From assembly GCA_026545765.1 (NCBI GenBank), contig CM048841.1, positions 1,516,512 to 1,580,511 on the forward strand: 64,000 nucleotides of DNA, given 5' to 3'. A program made the position numbers and the translations under genes. Each line of letters opens with the position of its first letter. Within the stretch, counting starts at the first letter, position 1. The notes beneath the pieces are model-generated. The model did no database searches and was not told where the DNA came from. It saw nothing but the letters and a program-made list of their open reading frames with translations. The stretch is from Plantago major. Its lineage: Eukaryota; Streptophyta; Magnoliopsida; Lamiales; Plantaginaceae. Positions 43,161 to 56,200 of the stretch are shown in pieces.

Positions 43161-46100
43161 ATGGAAGCGGAAGAAGGAAAGCAGCAACAGCAGCTTGTTC
43201 TCGCTCACAAGCTCTTTTTGCTTACCCAGAACGATGTCGATGACATCGAAAAAGTTCGCCTTCGTGAAGAGGTTCTCAAATTCATCCTAGCCAATGGTAC
43301 TCATCTGCCCTTGATTTCAGTTATCCGTTCTGGGTTTCACTGTTTGATGTCTCTTTCTTCTGGGTTTTACTGTTTAATGGCTTCTAAACTCTAAAGGTCC
43401 TTTTCTTTGTAGATATGGTGCCTTTGTACGAAACCCTTATAGCTGAAAAGGTGTTAGATTCGGATGACAAGGCTGTCGGATCAATGCGTGCTAAGATCGA
43501 CGAAGAGCTCAAGAAGATTGATGACAAGTAAGTTTTGCTGGCAATTGATCAGTAATTCACTAATTGCTGTTATTCTTGTTTGCTTTCTAGTTATGTAGAC
43601 TCTAATGCAAGATGAGCTGTTGGAGAATTAGGGATGATTGATTGGGATTTGGGAATATGTTAGCTTTTAACTCGATGGATTTAGGTATTACTAATATTTT
43701 AGTTAAGTTTTGTTTTTTGGCCTTTCTTACTTATACCTGCATTACAGTTTAGTTTTCGGTTAGTTCCTGTTTTCAGTTAATTGTTGTTTACCATATGGTG
43801 CTTAGTTAAGTTCCTTTTTCAAACATTTTGTTATGATTCACTCGTCGTTTGATTTGTTTGATTAGTATTACACTCTTCCTCGCTACTGTCACTGTTCTCA
43901 CTCATGGTAAGCTTTTCCGCACTATTCGTGTTTGTGTTGTAGACTGTAGTTGTCTGTAGCGTTCTATAGCCCATAGATTTTCCTTTTGCCTCAGTGCGTC
44001 GTGTGCTTTTCCTTGGGAGGCAAGGTGTGAGTTGAAGGAGACTTTATTTAGGTCAGTCTAAACCTTTAAGAAGTACCAATCTCCAACGACTTATGACACT
44101 GCTCTATATAGCTTTATTCAGAGGACCCTCTCTGGTTTTCTTCTTAGTCTTCTCTTCTACTGTAGTATGTGTTGAATAGATCTGTATGTCAATCCATTCG
44201 TGCACAAGTGTGGAAGTTTTCTTAATTTCCAAATAAAAAAATAGAGGTTTGATGCTCCCCATTAGATTCAGGACACCTTCGTGCTTTTCGTGCTATGAAG
44301 GCGTATTAACATTATGAAGTTGGATCAATCCACTAGTGTTATTTAAAATATTTATATGTACTTCTGAAAATTAGCGGTATTATACGGGCCATGCTAGCAT
44401 GCCTTGGGGGATGTTGGAGTGTCTTTTTTTTTTTTTTTTTTTGGGGGGGGGGGGGGGGGGACGTTCCACTCACTTGATTTTTGAGATGAAATACCAATTG
44501 TGCCATCTTCGAGTGCTTGTAAAATGTTTATGTAACTTAATACATGCAAAAGGCTACTATAGTTATTCTAGTCAAGTGGTAAGAAACTTTTCAGCTATGC
44601 TGGAGTAGGATTGTAAAATGTTTATGTAACTTAATACATGCAAAATGTTACTACAGTTATTCTAGTCATGTACTCATGTGGTAAGAAACTTTTCAGTTAT
44701 GCTGAAGTAGGATTGTAAAATGTTTATGCAACTCAATACAAGCAAAATACTACTATAGTTATTCTAGTCAAGTGGTAAGAAACTTTTCAGCTATGCTGGA
44801 GTCGGATTGATACTTTATATTTGCATAGTATCTCATTTTGCATCCTTAACACGTTGTTTTGCATGTTTACTTCATGTTTTTATTATTTGCTTTTCTCTTC
44901 AACTCTCGTACTTGCACCAGGCATCTTATTTTGTAGTATTATTTCTTTCCGCTTAACATCACTTCTATATTAATTTCGACTGTATGGGGTTGAGAAGAAA
45001 GTAGCTTTATTTGCTTGATTATGATGAGAAAATAGTCGTCAGCTGAATAAATGGTAAATGGATGAAATAAATTGGTTTTCTTCTTCGTAAATATATATTC
45101 TGTTCTATATCGTAGTATATCATCCACACAATTCAAAATATGGTAACCTAGATTTGTTAAATAAATTTTAAAAAAGGTGTTTTGCTACTAAATTATCATG
45201 TTTTTTTTTACATCTTATTGTTTTCTGGCTTCGGCAGTGGTGTCATAGTTCCAGGAACCTTTGTGCTTTAGTATGCACCATTAAGAGCGATCTTCCGTGA
45301 TCATGTTATTTATTATGTAGCGATATATGTTTGTATCTGTGTGTTCCTGTGTACGCATATCATGAGTGGAGATATATTTTACCTGTTTGAAACCGAATCT
45401 TACTAATGTATGTGGCCGATAGGATTGCTGATGCAGAAGAAAACTTGGGTGAAAGTGAAGTTAGAGAAGCACATTTGGCTAAATCCTTATTTTATATTCG
45501 TATAGGTGACAAGGTACATCTTAACTTTTATTCCCAAATCTAGAATGATGTACACATAACACATGTATAATGAATCTTATATATATTTTTCTTTTTAATC
45601 CAGGAAAAGGCACTTGAACAACTAAAGTTAACAGAGAGCAAAACTGTTGCAGTTGGACAAAAAATGGACCTGGTCTTTTACGCTTTGCAGATTGGTTTCT
45701 TCCATATGGATTTCGATCTCATCTCTAGGAGTATTGAGAAAGCGAAGAAGTAAGGAACCAAGGATAGCATATATGCTCCATTTAGAAATTCTTACCGCTG
45801 TTCTATGTTTATGTACATAGATTGAGCCTTCGTTTCTAATTTTTTTTTATAGGTTGTTTGAAGAGGGGGGTGATTGGGAGAGAAAGAACCGGCTCAAGGT
45901 TTATGAGGGCTTGTTTTGCATGTCTACTCGCAACTTCAAGAAGGCAGCGGATCTTTTCCTTGATTCTATCTCAACTTTCACGACCTACGAGCTTTTCCCC
46001 TTCGATACCTTTATATTCTACACCGTCCTCACAGGCATCATATCTTTGGATAGAGTGTCCCTGAAACAAAAGGTCTGTAATTCTTCTTTCAAGTACTTTT

Positions 46101-47012
46101 CCCTCGATGCATTCCAATACAACCTATTCCACTTCCTTGGAATAGGGGTGTAAATGAGTGGAACTGAACCGAGCTGTGGCCTTATCAAGCCTGGCACTGG
46201 CTCGCTTCTCTGTAGTCTTCCTGGAGCTTTCTTTTAACATATTTTAGAAGCTAGAAAGCTCACAACTGGGTCTGAGCAGCTTTTGTTTATGGAATAATAG
46301 GAAAAGAAAAGCCTATTAAGCATTGCCTCTGCCTTTTGATATGTGCAGGTAGTGGATGCTCCAGAGATATTGACTGTTATCGGGAAAATACCATATTTGT
46401 CGGACTTTTTGAACTCTCTATATGATTGCCAGTACAAGTCCTTTTTCATTGCTTTTGGTAAGTTGCTCTTACTGATTAACTTAGGTTCTCTGTAGTCGGC
46501 ACTTTGTAGTATCTTTTAATGCCAATATGTCCTAGACCTAGTTGAACAAACTTGTACGCCGGAGTGTAGTGATAAAATTCATGCCTTTTGACTTTCAGCT
46601 GGCTTGACCGAGCATATTAAGCTGGACCGTTACTTGCATAGACACTTTCGATATTACATGAGGGAGATCAGAGCTGTTGTTTACTCCCAGTTCCTGGAAT
46701 CATACAAAAGTGTGACAATTGAAGCTATGGCTAAGTCGTTTGGAGTGACTGTTGATTTCATCGATGTGTAAGTTCCTCTGTAAGTCTGTTTTATACAGGA
46801 TCCAGTTCCAGCCTAAGACATGTTTTTGTGTGTACAGGGAACTGTCTCGTTTTATTGCAGCTGGTAAGCTACACTGCAAGATAGACAAAGTTGCAGGTGT
46901 ATTAGAAACGAACCGCCCTGATTCAAAGAATGCCCTTTACCAGTCGACGATCAAGCAAGGAGATTTCCTACTGAACCGCATCCAGAAGCTATCTCGTGTT
47001 ATCGATCTTTGA
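43161..47012 (+). CDS. RPN7: 26S proteasome lid subunit RPN7 (PSMD6), copy 1
   Basis: A non-ATPase subunit of the 19S regulatory particle lid, part of the ubiquitin-proteasome pathway in cytosol and nucleus. Eight exons join in phase: 43161-43296, 43413-43527, 45423-45513, 45604-45749, 45853-46072, 46349-46457, 46599-46767 and 46838-47012. They give 386 residues, as usual for plant RPN7. Diagnostic text includes [68 protein letters not shown] and the PCI-domain end ([20 protein letters not shown], then [18 protein letters not shown]). The N-terminal half is helical TPR-like repeats and the C-terminal PCI domain mediates lid assembly. The start is the first ATG of a conserved N-terminus. Confidence 0.97.
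44516..44810. repeat. three-fold tandem repeat in RPN7 copy 1, intron 2
   Basis: Units of about 94-101 bp starting TTGTAAAATGTTTATGYAAC at about 44518, 44611 and 44713, each ending GAAACTTTTCAGYTATGCTG. The matching intron of copy 2 has a single unit (about 49550-49640), so the expansion is specific to copy 1 or was lost from copy 2. A poly-T/poly-G tract (44424-44460) stands just before it. Confidence 0.85.
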
Positions 47013-48235
47013 TTTATGTCATCATGTTTCTTGAGTACTTTCACGTATCCTCGTCGTCGTACCATGGAATTATTATTCCTTTTTACCAGCTGACTTTCAT
47101 GTATCGGAACCTTGTCTAATTTGGCTATAGTCATGTGGTTTTCATATTCTTTGGGCTGCAAAACAAGCTTAGACTCATATTTCTATAGCCAGATTCACTA
47201 CATGTTACTACAATTTATCTTTAGGCAATACATTTGTTGTTTGGCAAGCTAAGTCAGAGCTGATTATTTCATTATTCAATGTTAATACAACGAGTTGCTT
47301 CTTCGAGATTGAATCACGATAAATAAGTTCAAGCTCGGCTCTAGCTGTCACGAGTCCTAACTTGGCTCACATCGTCTCGTTAATAAAATGAGCTGCTTTT
47401 CTGAGCGCGAGTCATGATAAGTAGGCTCGAACTCGAGTCATCTGGACGAGCTTTACAGAGCTCGAGCTCGTTGCTAGAAATAATATTTAACCGAGCTTAG
47501 TCGAGTATCAACAAGTCGAGTTTTACTCTGTTTGATAACTAAACAAGCCTCAGGTTAGGCTTGGGCTAGCTCGAACACCATATTGAACGAGTCAAGCTCG
47601 AGACGTGTCGGACACCCCAGTAGAAATGAAGAAATAATGGAGTATAATTTTCAAGATGTTACACATACGTAGAGAATGTGTGTCCATTAAAAAAAGTTAC
47701 TCGGACTTGTGTGTAATTTACAGGAGTCTGGGAGATAAACTGAGTATGATTTTGATGCAAGTCTAACTAAAAACCAATTGTAGTTTTGTACGTCAAGATA
47801 AACACGAACGATTGCAGTTTTAGGAGATATTTTCTCAGTCAGAAATCAAAAGGGTGGTGTTAACTCGAGAGCAACATTTGTTACGTAAAGATTAACCGTG
47901 TTAATATCAGGAAATGTTGATTATTGATCTTTTCAGCCCTTACTAATGTAAACATGATTGTTTTCAATATAACATATGTTGCTCTTGATCTGACACTACA
48001 AAATACTTTTGAAAGTTGTGATATCAAAATCGAAATCACAAAACATTTCGGGGCCAATCGCCAATGTATATAGAGCGGAAACATTGGATCCAAACAAATT
48101 TGAAAATTTACTCCCATCAATACAAAGCTTTTGCAAACTGACCCACAGTATTCCTTTCCCTTTGCACAAGAAACCTCTCAGCTCACTACTCAGCAAAATT
48201 CACAGCAGAACGAAAGCCAAATCACAATCCGTTTA
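47013..48235. other. spacer between RPN7 copies
   Basis: The 3' flank of copy 1 runs to about 47239. From about 47240 the sequence repeats the upstream flank of copy 1, including its GAGCTCG-rich repeat (47250-47625). The promoter was therefore duplicated together with the gene. Confidence 0.7.
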
Positions 48236-51200
48236 ATGGAAGCCGAAGAAGGAAAGCAGCAACAGCAGCTTGTTCTCGCCCACAAGCTCTTTCTGCTTAC
48301 CCAGAACGATGTCGATGATATCGAAAAAGTTCGCCTTCGTGAAGAGGTTCTCAAATTCATCCTCGCCAATGGTATCATCTGCCCTTGATTTCAGTTACCC
48401 ATTCTGGGTCTCACTGTTTGATGTCTATTTGCTCTGGGTTTTACTGTTTTATGGCTTTTAAACTCTAAAGGTCCTTTTCTTTGTAGATATGGTGCCTTTG
48501 TACGAAACCCTTATAGCTGAAAAGGTGTTAGATTCGGATGACAAGGTTGTCGGATCAATGCGTGCTAAGATCGACGAAGAGCTCAAGAAGATTGATGACA
48601 AGTAAGTTTTGCTGGCAATTGATCAGTAATTCACTAATTGCTGTTATTCTTGTTTGCTTTCTAGTTATGTAGACTCTAATGCAAGATGAGCTGTTGGAGA
48701 ATTAGGGATGATTGATTGGGATTTGGGGATATGTTAGCTTCTAGCTCAATGGGTTAAGGGCTTAATGTTAGTTAAATTTGGTTTTTTGGCCTTTCTGTTA
48801 CCTGCATTATAATTTAGTTTTTCCGGTTAATTTTGGTTTTCAGTTAGCTGCTGTTTACAATATTTGTGCTTGATGAAGTTCCTTTTTCAAACATTTTGTT
48901 ATGATTCACTCGTTATTTGGTTTGTTTAGTTAGTGGTTCAGACTTCCTCGCTACTGTCACTGTTATCACACTAGTAAGCTTTGTATCCTAGTTGTCCAGC
49001 GTTCTATAGCCCATAGGTTTTCCTTTTGCCTCAGTGCATCATGTGCTTTTCCTTGGGAGGCAAGGTGTGAGTTGAAGAAGAGACTTTAGTTTAGGTCAGT
49101 CTAAAGCTGTAAAAAGTACCAGTCTCCAACAAATTATGATACTGCTCTATAGAGCTTTATTTAGAGGATCCTTTCTGGTTTTCATCTTAGCCTTCTACTG
49201 TAGTATGTGCTGAATAGATCTGTACGTCAATCCAGACATGCACAAATGTGGAAGTTTTCTTAATTTCCAAAAAAAATAATAGAGGTTTGGCACTCCCCAT
49301 TAGTTTCAGGACACCTTCGTGCTTTAGCGTCCTATGAAGGATTATTAATAATTTAATATTATGAAGTAGGATCCATCTAGATCCACTAGTGTTATTTAAA
49401 ATATTTATATGTACTTCTGAAAATTAGCGGTATTATATGGGCCATGCTAGTATGCCTTGGGGGATGTTGGAGTGTCGTTGAGAGAGAGAGAGAGAGGGAA
49501 GGGGGGGGGGGGGGGGGGGAATGTTCCAACCCTAAGAAAACCAAATGCTTGTAAAATGTTAAATAACTTAATGCATGCAAAATGCTACTATAGTTATTCC
49601 AGACAAGTGGTAAGAAACTTTTGAGGTATGCTGCAGGAGCAGGACTAGGATTGATACTTGATATTTGCATAGTATCTCATTTTGCTTCCTTCAACATCTT
49701 TTCCTTCTCATTTTGCATCCTTGCACCTTTTTTTTTTTTTTCTCTCTCTTTAGCTTCATGTATTTATTAGTTGTTTTTGTCTTCAGTTATACGTATACCA
49801 AGCATATTATTTTGTTTTATTTTTTCCTTTTAACATCACTCGTATATTAGTTTCAATTGAATGGAGTCGTAAATAAATTAGCTTTATTTGCTATAATTAT
49901 TATGAGAACATAGAGTCCTCAGCCGAATAAATGGTAATGTATGAAATGATTAGGTTTTCTTCTCTGTGAAAATATATTTTATGATTTATCTCGTATATCA
50001 TCTACATGATTCAAAACATGGTAAACTTGATTTGTTAAATCAGTTAAAAAGGGTTTTGCTTTGCTATTAAAATTATTATCTTGTTTTACCTGTTAATAAT
50101 TGTTGCTCTGCCTGACAAATTTTTCTGGCTTTGGCTATGCCGTCAATCGGAAACCTTTGTCTTTAGCATGTTAAGCACCATTGAGAGTGATCTTTACATG
50201 GTCATGTTATTTATTATGTGCATGTGTGCTTGCCTGTGTAATAGTATCATGAGTAGAGATATAGTTAACCTGTTTGCAACAGAATATTACTACTTCATCT
50301 GGCCAAATTTCATCTAGGATTGCTGATGCGGAAGAAAACTTGGGCGAAAGTGAAGTTAGAGAAGCACATTTGGCTAAATCCTTATTTTATATTCGTATAG
50401 GTGACAAGGTACATTTTGAATTCCCAAATCCAGGATGCTGTACACATGTATAATGAATCTTATATAATTTATTTTTTTAATCCAGGAAAAGGCACTTGAA
50501 CAACTGAAGTTAACAGAGAGCAAAACTGTTGCAGTTGGACAAAAAATGGACTTGGTCTTTTACGCTTTGCAGATTGGTTTCTTCCATATGGATTTCGATC
50601 TCATTTCTAAGAATATTGAGAAAGCGAAGAAGTAAGGATAGCTTATATGCTTCTCTTAAAAATTCTTCTTGTTCTTGTTCTATGTATATGTGCAGAGATT
50701 GAGCGTTTGTTTTTATTTGTAATTTGTTTTTTTATAGCTTGTTTGAAGAGGGGGGTGACTGGGAGAGAAAGAACCGTCTCAAGGTTTATGAGGGCTTGTT
50801 TTGCATGTCTACTCGCAACTTCAAGAAAGCAGCGGATCTTTTCCTTGATTCTATCTCAACTTTTACGACCTACGAGCTTTTCCCCTTTGATACCTTTATA
50901 TTCTACACTGTCCTTACAAGCATCATATCTTTGGATAGAGTGTCCCTGAAACAAAAGGTCCGTAATTCTTCTTTCAAGTAGTTTTCCCTTGATGCATTCC
51001 ACTCCAACCCCTGTACTTCTATGGAATAGGGGTGTAAATGAGCCTGGCACTGGCTTGCTTAGCTGTAGTCTTACTGGAGCTTTATTTTATCATATTCCAG
51101 TAGCTTGAAAGCTCCTAACTGGGTTTGAGCAGCTTTTGTTTAATGGAATAAAAGTAAAAGAAAAGCCTAATAAGCATCACCTCTGCCTCTTATTATGTGC

Positions 51201-52055
51201 AGGTAGTGGATGCTCCAGAAATATTGACTGTTATCGGGAAAATACCATATCTGTCAGACTTTTTGAACTCTCTATATGATTGCCAGTACAAGTCCTTTTT
51301 CATTGCTTTTGGTAAGTTGCTCTTACTGATTAATTTAGGTCCTCAGTAGTCAGCACTGTTCTTACCAATCTTTTAATGCCATTATGTCCTAATTGATCAA
51401 ACTTATACATCAGAGTCTAGTGATGAAAAATTCATGCCTTTTGACTTTCAGCTGGCTTGACCGAGCATATTAAGCTGGACCGGTACTTGCATCGACACTT
51501 TCGCTATTACATGAGGGAAATCAGAGCTGTTGTTTACTCCCAGTTCCTGGAATCATACAAAAGTGTGACAATTGAAGCTATGGCTAAATCGTTTGGAGTG
51601 ACTGTTGATTTCATCGATGTGTAAGTTCCTCTGTTGCCTCTGTAAGTTTGTTTTATACGGGATCCAGTTCCGGCCTAAGACATGTTTTTGTGTGTACAGG
51701 GAACTGTCTCGTTTTATTGCAGCTGGTAAGCTACACTGCAAGATAGACAAAGTTGCAGGTGTATTAGAAACGAATCGCCCTGATTCAAAGAATGCCCTTT
51801 ACCAGTCGACGATCAAGCAAGGAGATTTCCTGCTGAACCGCATCCAGAAGCTGTCCCGTGTTATTGATCTTTGATTTCAGTCATCATGTTTCTTGCTCTT
51901 TCATGTATCCTCGTGGTCATACCAGAGAATTATTGTTCCTTTTAACCAGTCCACTTTCATGCATCAATATTGCTCTTCTCCATCAAAACAGACTTTCACT
52001 CTCATATTTCTACATGTTACTAGTAGTACAATTTGTCTTTAGGCAAGACATTTGT
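47240..52055. repeat. tandem segmental duplication, unit 2
   Basis: Second unit of the RPN7 duplication. Similarity to unit 1 ends at about 52055, shortly after TTTAGGCAAGACATTTGTT, which matches 47221-47240 at the end of unit 1. The matching end points suggest unequal crossing-over or replication slippage at a short repeat. Confidence 0.85.
48236..51874 (+). CDS. RPN7: 26S proteasome lid subunit RPN7 (PSMD6), copy 2
   Basis: Second intact RPN7 gene with the same eight-exon structure: 48236-48371, 48487-48601, 50318-50408, 50486-50631, 50738-50957, 51203-51311, 51452-51620 and 51700-51874, again 386 residues. Every exon has the same length as in copy 1. By eye the proteins differ at five sites: A/V in DDK(A/V)VGS, RS/KN in DLIS(RS/KN)IEKAK, K/N at the exon 4-5 junction (K/N)LFEEGGDW, and G/S in VLT(G/S)IIS. 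No stop or frameshift is seen and all splice sites are canonical. Both copies are thus likely expressed, but relative expression cannot be judged from sequence. Confidence 0.96.
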
Positions 52056-52305
52056 TTGAAGTAAAAAATTCAGAATGGACCAGTTTGAGAGTCTTGAACT
52101 GTTTGGTTTAGACAAATATAATGTGTGGCACGAGATCAATTAAGTATTGTAAGAATTGCTACACCATTGACCTGGAGTTCAATTGGGCATTGGCAAAATA
52201 ATCTTCCTGCACTTACAAGTTGACTGTCTAGATTCCCAGCTTCAATAAATTGTACTACAAGCATATTATTCCCTTTTGGGCTTATCACATTTAATTTAAT
52301 TCATA

Positions 52306-52517
52306 CTCCCTCCGTCCCGCAGAACTTCATATATTACTAAAAAAGAAATCTACCCTACACCCAACAAATAATAAACAATCTCAACTTTATACTCAAATTA
52401 CACAATTTGCCATTAAAAGTACACTTTTTCTCACTTCTATATTCTATCATTAATTTAACTTTTCGCATAAAACTACACGCTAACCCTAATGTATGAAGTT
52501 TTCCGGGACGGAGGGAG
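52306..52517. mobile_element. Stowaway MITE, intact ends
   Basis: A 212-bp element with the ends CTCCCTCCGTCCCG and CGGGACGGAGGGAG as exact inverted repeats, flanked by TA at 52304-52305 and 52518-52519. Classic Stowaway (Tc1/mariner) structure. A relative split by a MULE lies at 59283-60550. Confidence 0.93.
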
Positions 52518-52804
52518 TACTAGCAATCATGGTTTAAATTCTCCATTTGGTGAGAGTTCCATATTTTTTGAAAAGGAAGACCTTGGTGGTTCTCCGAAAC
52601 ATTTTTTGGTTTTCTAGGGAGTCGTATACTTTCATATCAATTTCATTCGAGTAAACTGAAAATTTGACACACATGCACACATCTAATGGTGTTGGAGACC
52701 TGCATCAACTACCTTCCATGTTCTTATTGTGTAAACCACCAAACTTACGTAATATTGTAGCCTGTATACCATGAAAAGACTGTCGTAGTATAGTTTTACT
52801 TACT

Positions 52805-53060
52805 TTTAGGGGGATGCCGTTTAACGAGTCAAGCCGAGTATATCTTCACTCGATCTTGGCTCGTTAACAAAACAAGCTGTTTTTTCAAGTCTGAGCTAGA
52901 GTCACAACAATTAAACTCGAGTTTGATTCACTTGGTTCAAACTTTGGTCGCTCGTTGCCAGAAAGTACATATAAATATTAAGAAACGAGTCGAGCCCCAT
53001 CGATAACGAAACGATCGTTTGAGAACTCGATTTAAAAACACCTTATCGAACGACACGGCG
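52805..53060. repeat. GAGCTCG-rich dispersed repeat, diverged copy
   Basis: The sequence is rich in GAGTCGAG, CTCGTTAACAAAACAAGCTG and TTTTCAAGTCTGAGC-like text. It shares CTCGTTAATAAAA(C/T)GAGC and CGAGTCACAATAA blocks with 42240-42625, 47250-47625 and (shorter) 36995-37150. Family and transposition type are not clear. Two of the copies exist because of the RPN7 duplication. Confidence 0.55.
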
Positions 53061-53275
53061 TTTAACGAACAGAAATAAATAGGGCTTGACTCGCTTAACT
53101 GTTCGGTCAGGACTCAGGATAGGTGCAGAATCGGACCTGAATGAGTCTGGTCCGTCCGAAAGCCAATCCGGATCCGGGGCATTTTTTGCTCCTTCCTAGC
53201 TAGAGTGTGTTTGGGCATTTTGGCATATTACTCGGTCTGCTAGTTGGGATTGGAAAGGGATAGAAAACAAGAGAA

Positions 53276-56200
53276 ATGGATTCTGTAGCAGCAGCAACTC
53301 TGCTCGTTAATGGTGGACTTATTCCCTCTCCTCGCCACCATACCTCACTCTCCACCTACAATGGCCGCTTTTCCTGCACCTCCCACTTCTCATCATCACC
53401 AGCAACTTTACGCCGCTCCTCATCTCGCTCTTACACTTCCAAGAAATCCCACAAAACTCGCATCTTTCTTCCCCGTGTAGTTGCTTCTTTGGTACTGATT
53501 TTGTTCCATTTCAATTGGGGTTATTCTTCTTTCTTTCGGTCCTTGAATCCTTATCTTTGTTTCTGTGATTTATGCAGGAAGTGGAAGAAACTTATATCAT
53601 GATTAAGCCTGATGGTGTTCATCGTGGACTTGTATGTTCTCGTTTTTAAAGAGCATCAATTTAGTGATAAAGGTTGAATCTTGGTGAGAATTTCTCATTT
53701 TCTTGCAGGTTGGGGAGATAATTTCGAGGTTTGAGAAGAAAGGGTTTAAGCTAACTGGGTTGAAGCTCTTCAACTGTCCCAAAGATTTGGCTGAGGTAGT
53801 TACTGACCTGCTACATTGTATTGTCTTACTCTACAATCGGGTTTTTTGTTTCGGTATTGGATACCTTTCAATTGTGGTACTTGGAATTGAGATTATGGTC
53901 CAGATGGAGCATCATTAGTGATTAGTCTGTGTGTGAATGTATTCATGTCTTACTCTACGCTCGGGTTTTTTGTTTCGGTATGGATACTTTTCAAATTATG
54001 GTACTTGGAATTGAGATTGTGGTCTAGATGGAGACATCATTAGTGATTAGTCTGTGTCTGAATGTATTCATGTCTTCTGACTTGCGTGGGACAGGTATAT
54101 AATTGGCATAAATGTATTTTGGTTAGGGATTCTGTAAGTCATAAATCAGCCGTGTTACTTTGGTTTGACGAATTTGGTGGATTGATGTTTGAGATGTAAC
54201 TAACTGCCTGTATTGTTTTGCTGTGTGTTGATGTGATTACAGGAGCATTATAAGGATCTGTCATCCAAGTCATTTTTCCCGAAATTAATTGACTACATTA
54301 CTTCTGGTCCTGTGGTTTGTATGGTATGACACTAGGCTGTTTTCGATCTTGTTAGTAGACTCGTTGTTTGATGTGTGATTGACTTATTGTCTTTCAAGTT
54401 GTTCTGATGAATTTTCTAAATGTTTATCTATAAGGCTTGGGAGGGTGTGGGTGTCGTTGGGTCGGCTCGAAAGTTGATTGGAGCAACAAATCCCCTGAAT
54501 GCTGAGCCAGGCACAATCAGAGGAGATCTGGCTGTTCAAACTGGAAGGTCAAGCCACTAACTATTATGCATTCTCTACATTCATTTTGTTATCCTTTCTT
54601 CTTTCTTTTTTAAAATAAAGATAGCGTTTATTCCATTGGGCAATAAGATCATCATCTCAAAAACAAAAGCACACACGGACCAAATCACTCAAAAACAGAT
54701 CTACCCAAACACTGAAGTACATAGTTGAGACAAATTATACCGTAGGATAATCAACTAAAGCACAACATGTACGTGCAAGCTTAGCATCCAACAGACACAC
54801 CTACAACAACTTTTGCACTAAACTTCTGGAGCAGAACATTCACCCGTTCCTCTTTAACTTGCAATATACGCAGATTACTCTCAATCCAAACAGCATACAC
54901 AAATTCAGTAACAAGCACCTTAGAATCTCTATTCCTTGGATTCTTTTCTTTGGTATGCACACAAAGCATCTGAACAGTACTGGCCCAATTTCTAGGAACA
55001 AAAGGTTTACCAAACCAAGTAAGGATAGCTTGCTAGGAAGCAAGTATCAGAGGACAATTAAAGAGCAAATGATCCAAAGTTTTCATCTGCTGTACCACAA
55101 AATATGCAATTAGGACCAACCAAGGTGTAAATTTAGCACGCTGAGTGGCCCTATTGTTTAACATCAATTCTTCCCAAGCCACACAATCCTATGTTTATAA
55201 GCTTTTGAATTAGTACCAACTTTTGGCTGTTTTACCCTAGTCCAGCAATAACAACCTTATTGCACCTTAAATACCTAACTACCTCATACTGCTTAATAGC
55301 CTTATTCATACCCCTAAAAGTCCAGGTTATGATAATCATCAAACAACACTAGAAAGAGATGGACCGGGCTCCCCCTAATGAATGTCAAAATCACCAAATC
55401 TCAGATCCTCTGCATCAATTAACTCTTCAGTCTGCAAACCATCAAACCGATTCCTCTGTCGTACAAGTCCAGCATCTCTACCACCATTCCTCATAGGTTA
55501 TCCACTGCTCAGTAAGACAGTAACAGGAGCATTCCTTCGTCTCCTCCTCCTAGCAGGCCTTCTAGGAACTGATCTAGGTTGAGGTTACTCATTACAATCA
55601 TGTCCCAAACATTGACACTCCTCAATCTTTCTTTCGTAGTCCTTATTTCTTTCCCTTTGATTCTCAATGTTTTGTGCTGTTTCTTTCAGGAACGTGGTTC
55701 ATGGAAGCGACAGTCCTGAAAATGGCAAAAGGGAAATAGGTACACTTTCATACATATTTTTTTTATTATATGATTTCTTCCAGTGTGATGTTGTGAAAGA
55801 TTCGAGTATTCTGAACTTGTCCAAAACGAACATCAATGTGTTGTCCTACTTCATATCGAATTCTGACACAGAGTAGATAATATAATATGGCATGGTTTCA
55901 TTTGCATCCCAACATCAATGAAAAGATTTGAGTGGATCAGTTTTCAGCAATTACAGCTATATATGTACAACCATGCACATCATGTAATATTATTCTTGTG
56001 AGTTTTCCAGCCAATGTTTACAGTGCTTAAATTGCAGATATTAATACAAGTTGTTACCCGCCTGTCAGTTGATAACTGTATTCCCATTTTCCTCTTGTGA
56101 ACAAATTCTACAATAAACTGTGTCCTATATTACATTTTGTGTATGTTTCTCTTCTCTTTCGAAAACTGGAATTTAGTACTGGCCATGTTACACCTTGTAT

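Larger units (their letters stand above)
42227..47239. repeat. tandem segmental duplication, unit 1
   Basis: A unit of about 5.0 kb with the upstream flank, all eight RPN7 exons, introns and 3' flank. Unit 2 follows directly at about 47240-52055. Start codons are 5,075 bp apart. Exons are nearly identical, while introns share long blocks but differ by many small indels and by copy number of internal repeats. Confidence 0.9.
51875..53275. other. spacer RPN7 copy 2 to NDPK2
   Basis: Contains the end of the duplication (to about 52055), a Stowaway MITE (52306-52517) and a diverged GAGCTCG-type repeat (about 52805-53060). The last ~150 bp are the probable promoter and leader of NDPK2. No further gene is visible. 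Confidence 0.6.

Noticed and set aside
43074-43394. Upstream start for RPN7 copy 1 at 43074
   Set aside because: The family N-terminus begins at the ATG at 43161 (MEAEEG), and the copy 2 equivalent is at 48236; the upstream part is leader.
44424-44460. Poly-T/poly-G tract as a functional G-quadruplex site
   Set aside because: A lone homopolymer run in an intron, matched by a differing run in copy 2; most likely slippage-prone low-complexity DNA.
53703-53918. 71-codon open frame in NDPK2
   Set aside because: It is read-through of NDPK2 exon 3 into its intron.
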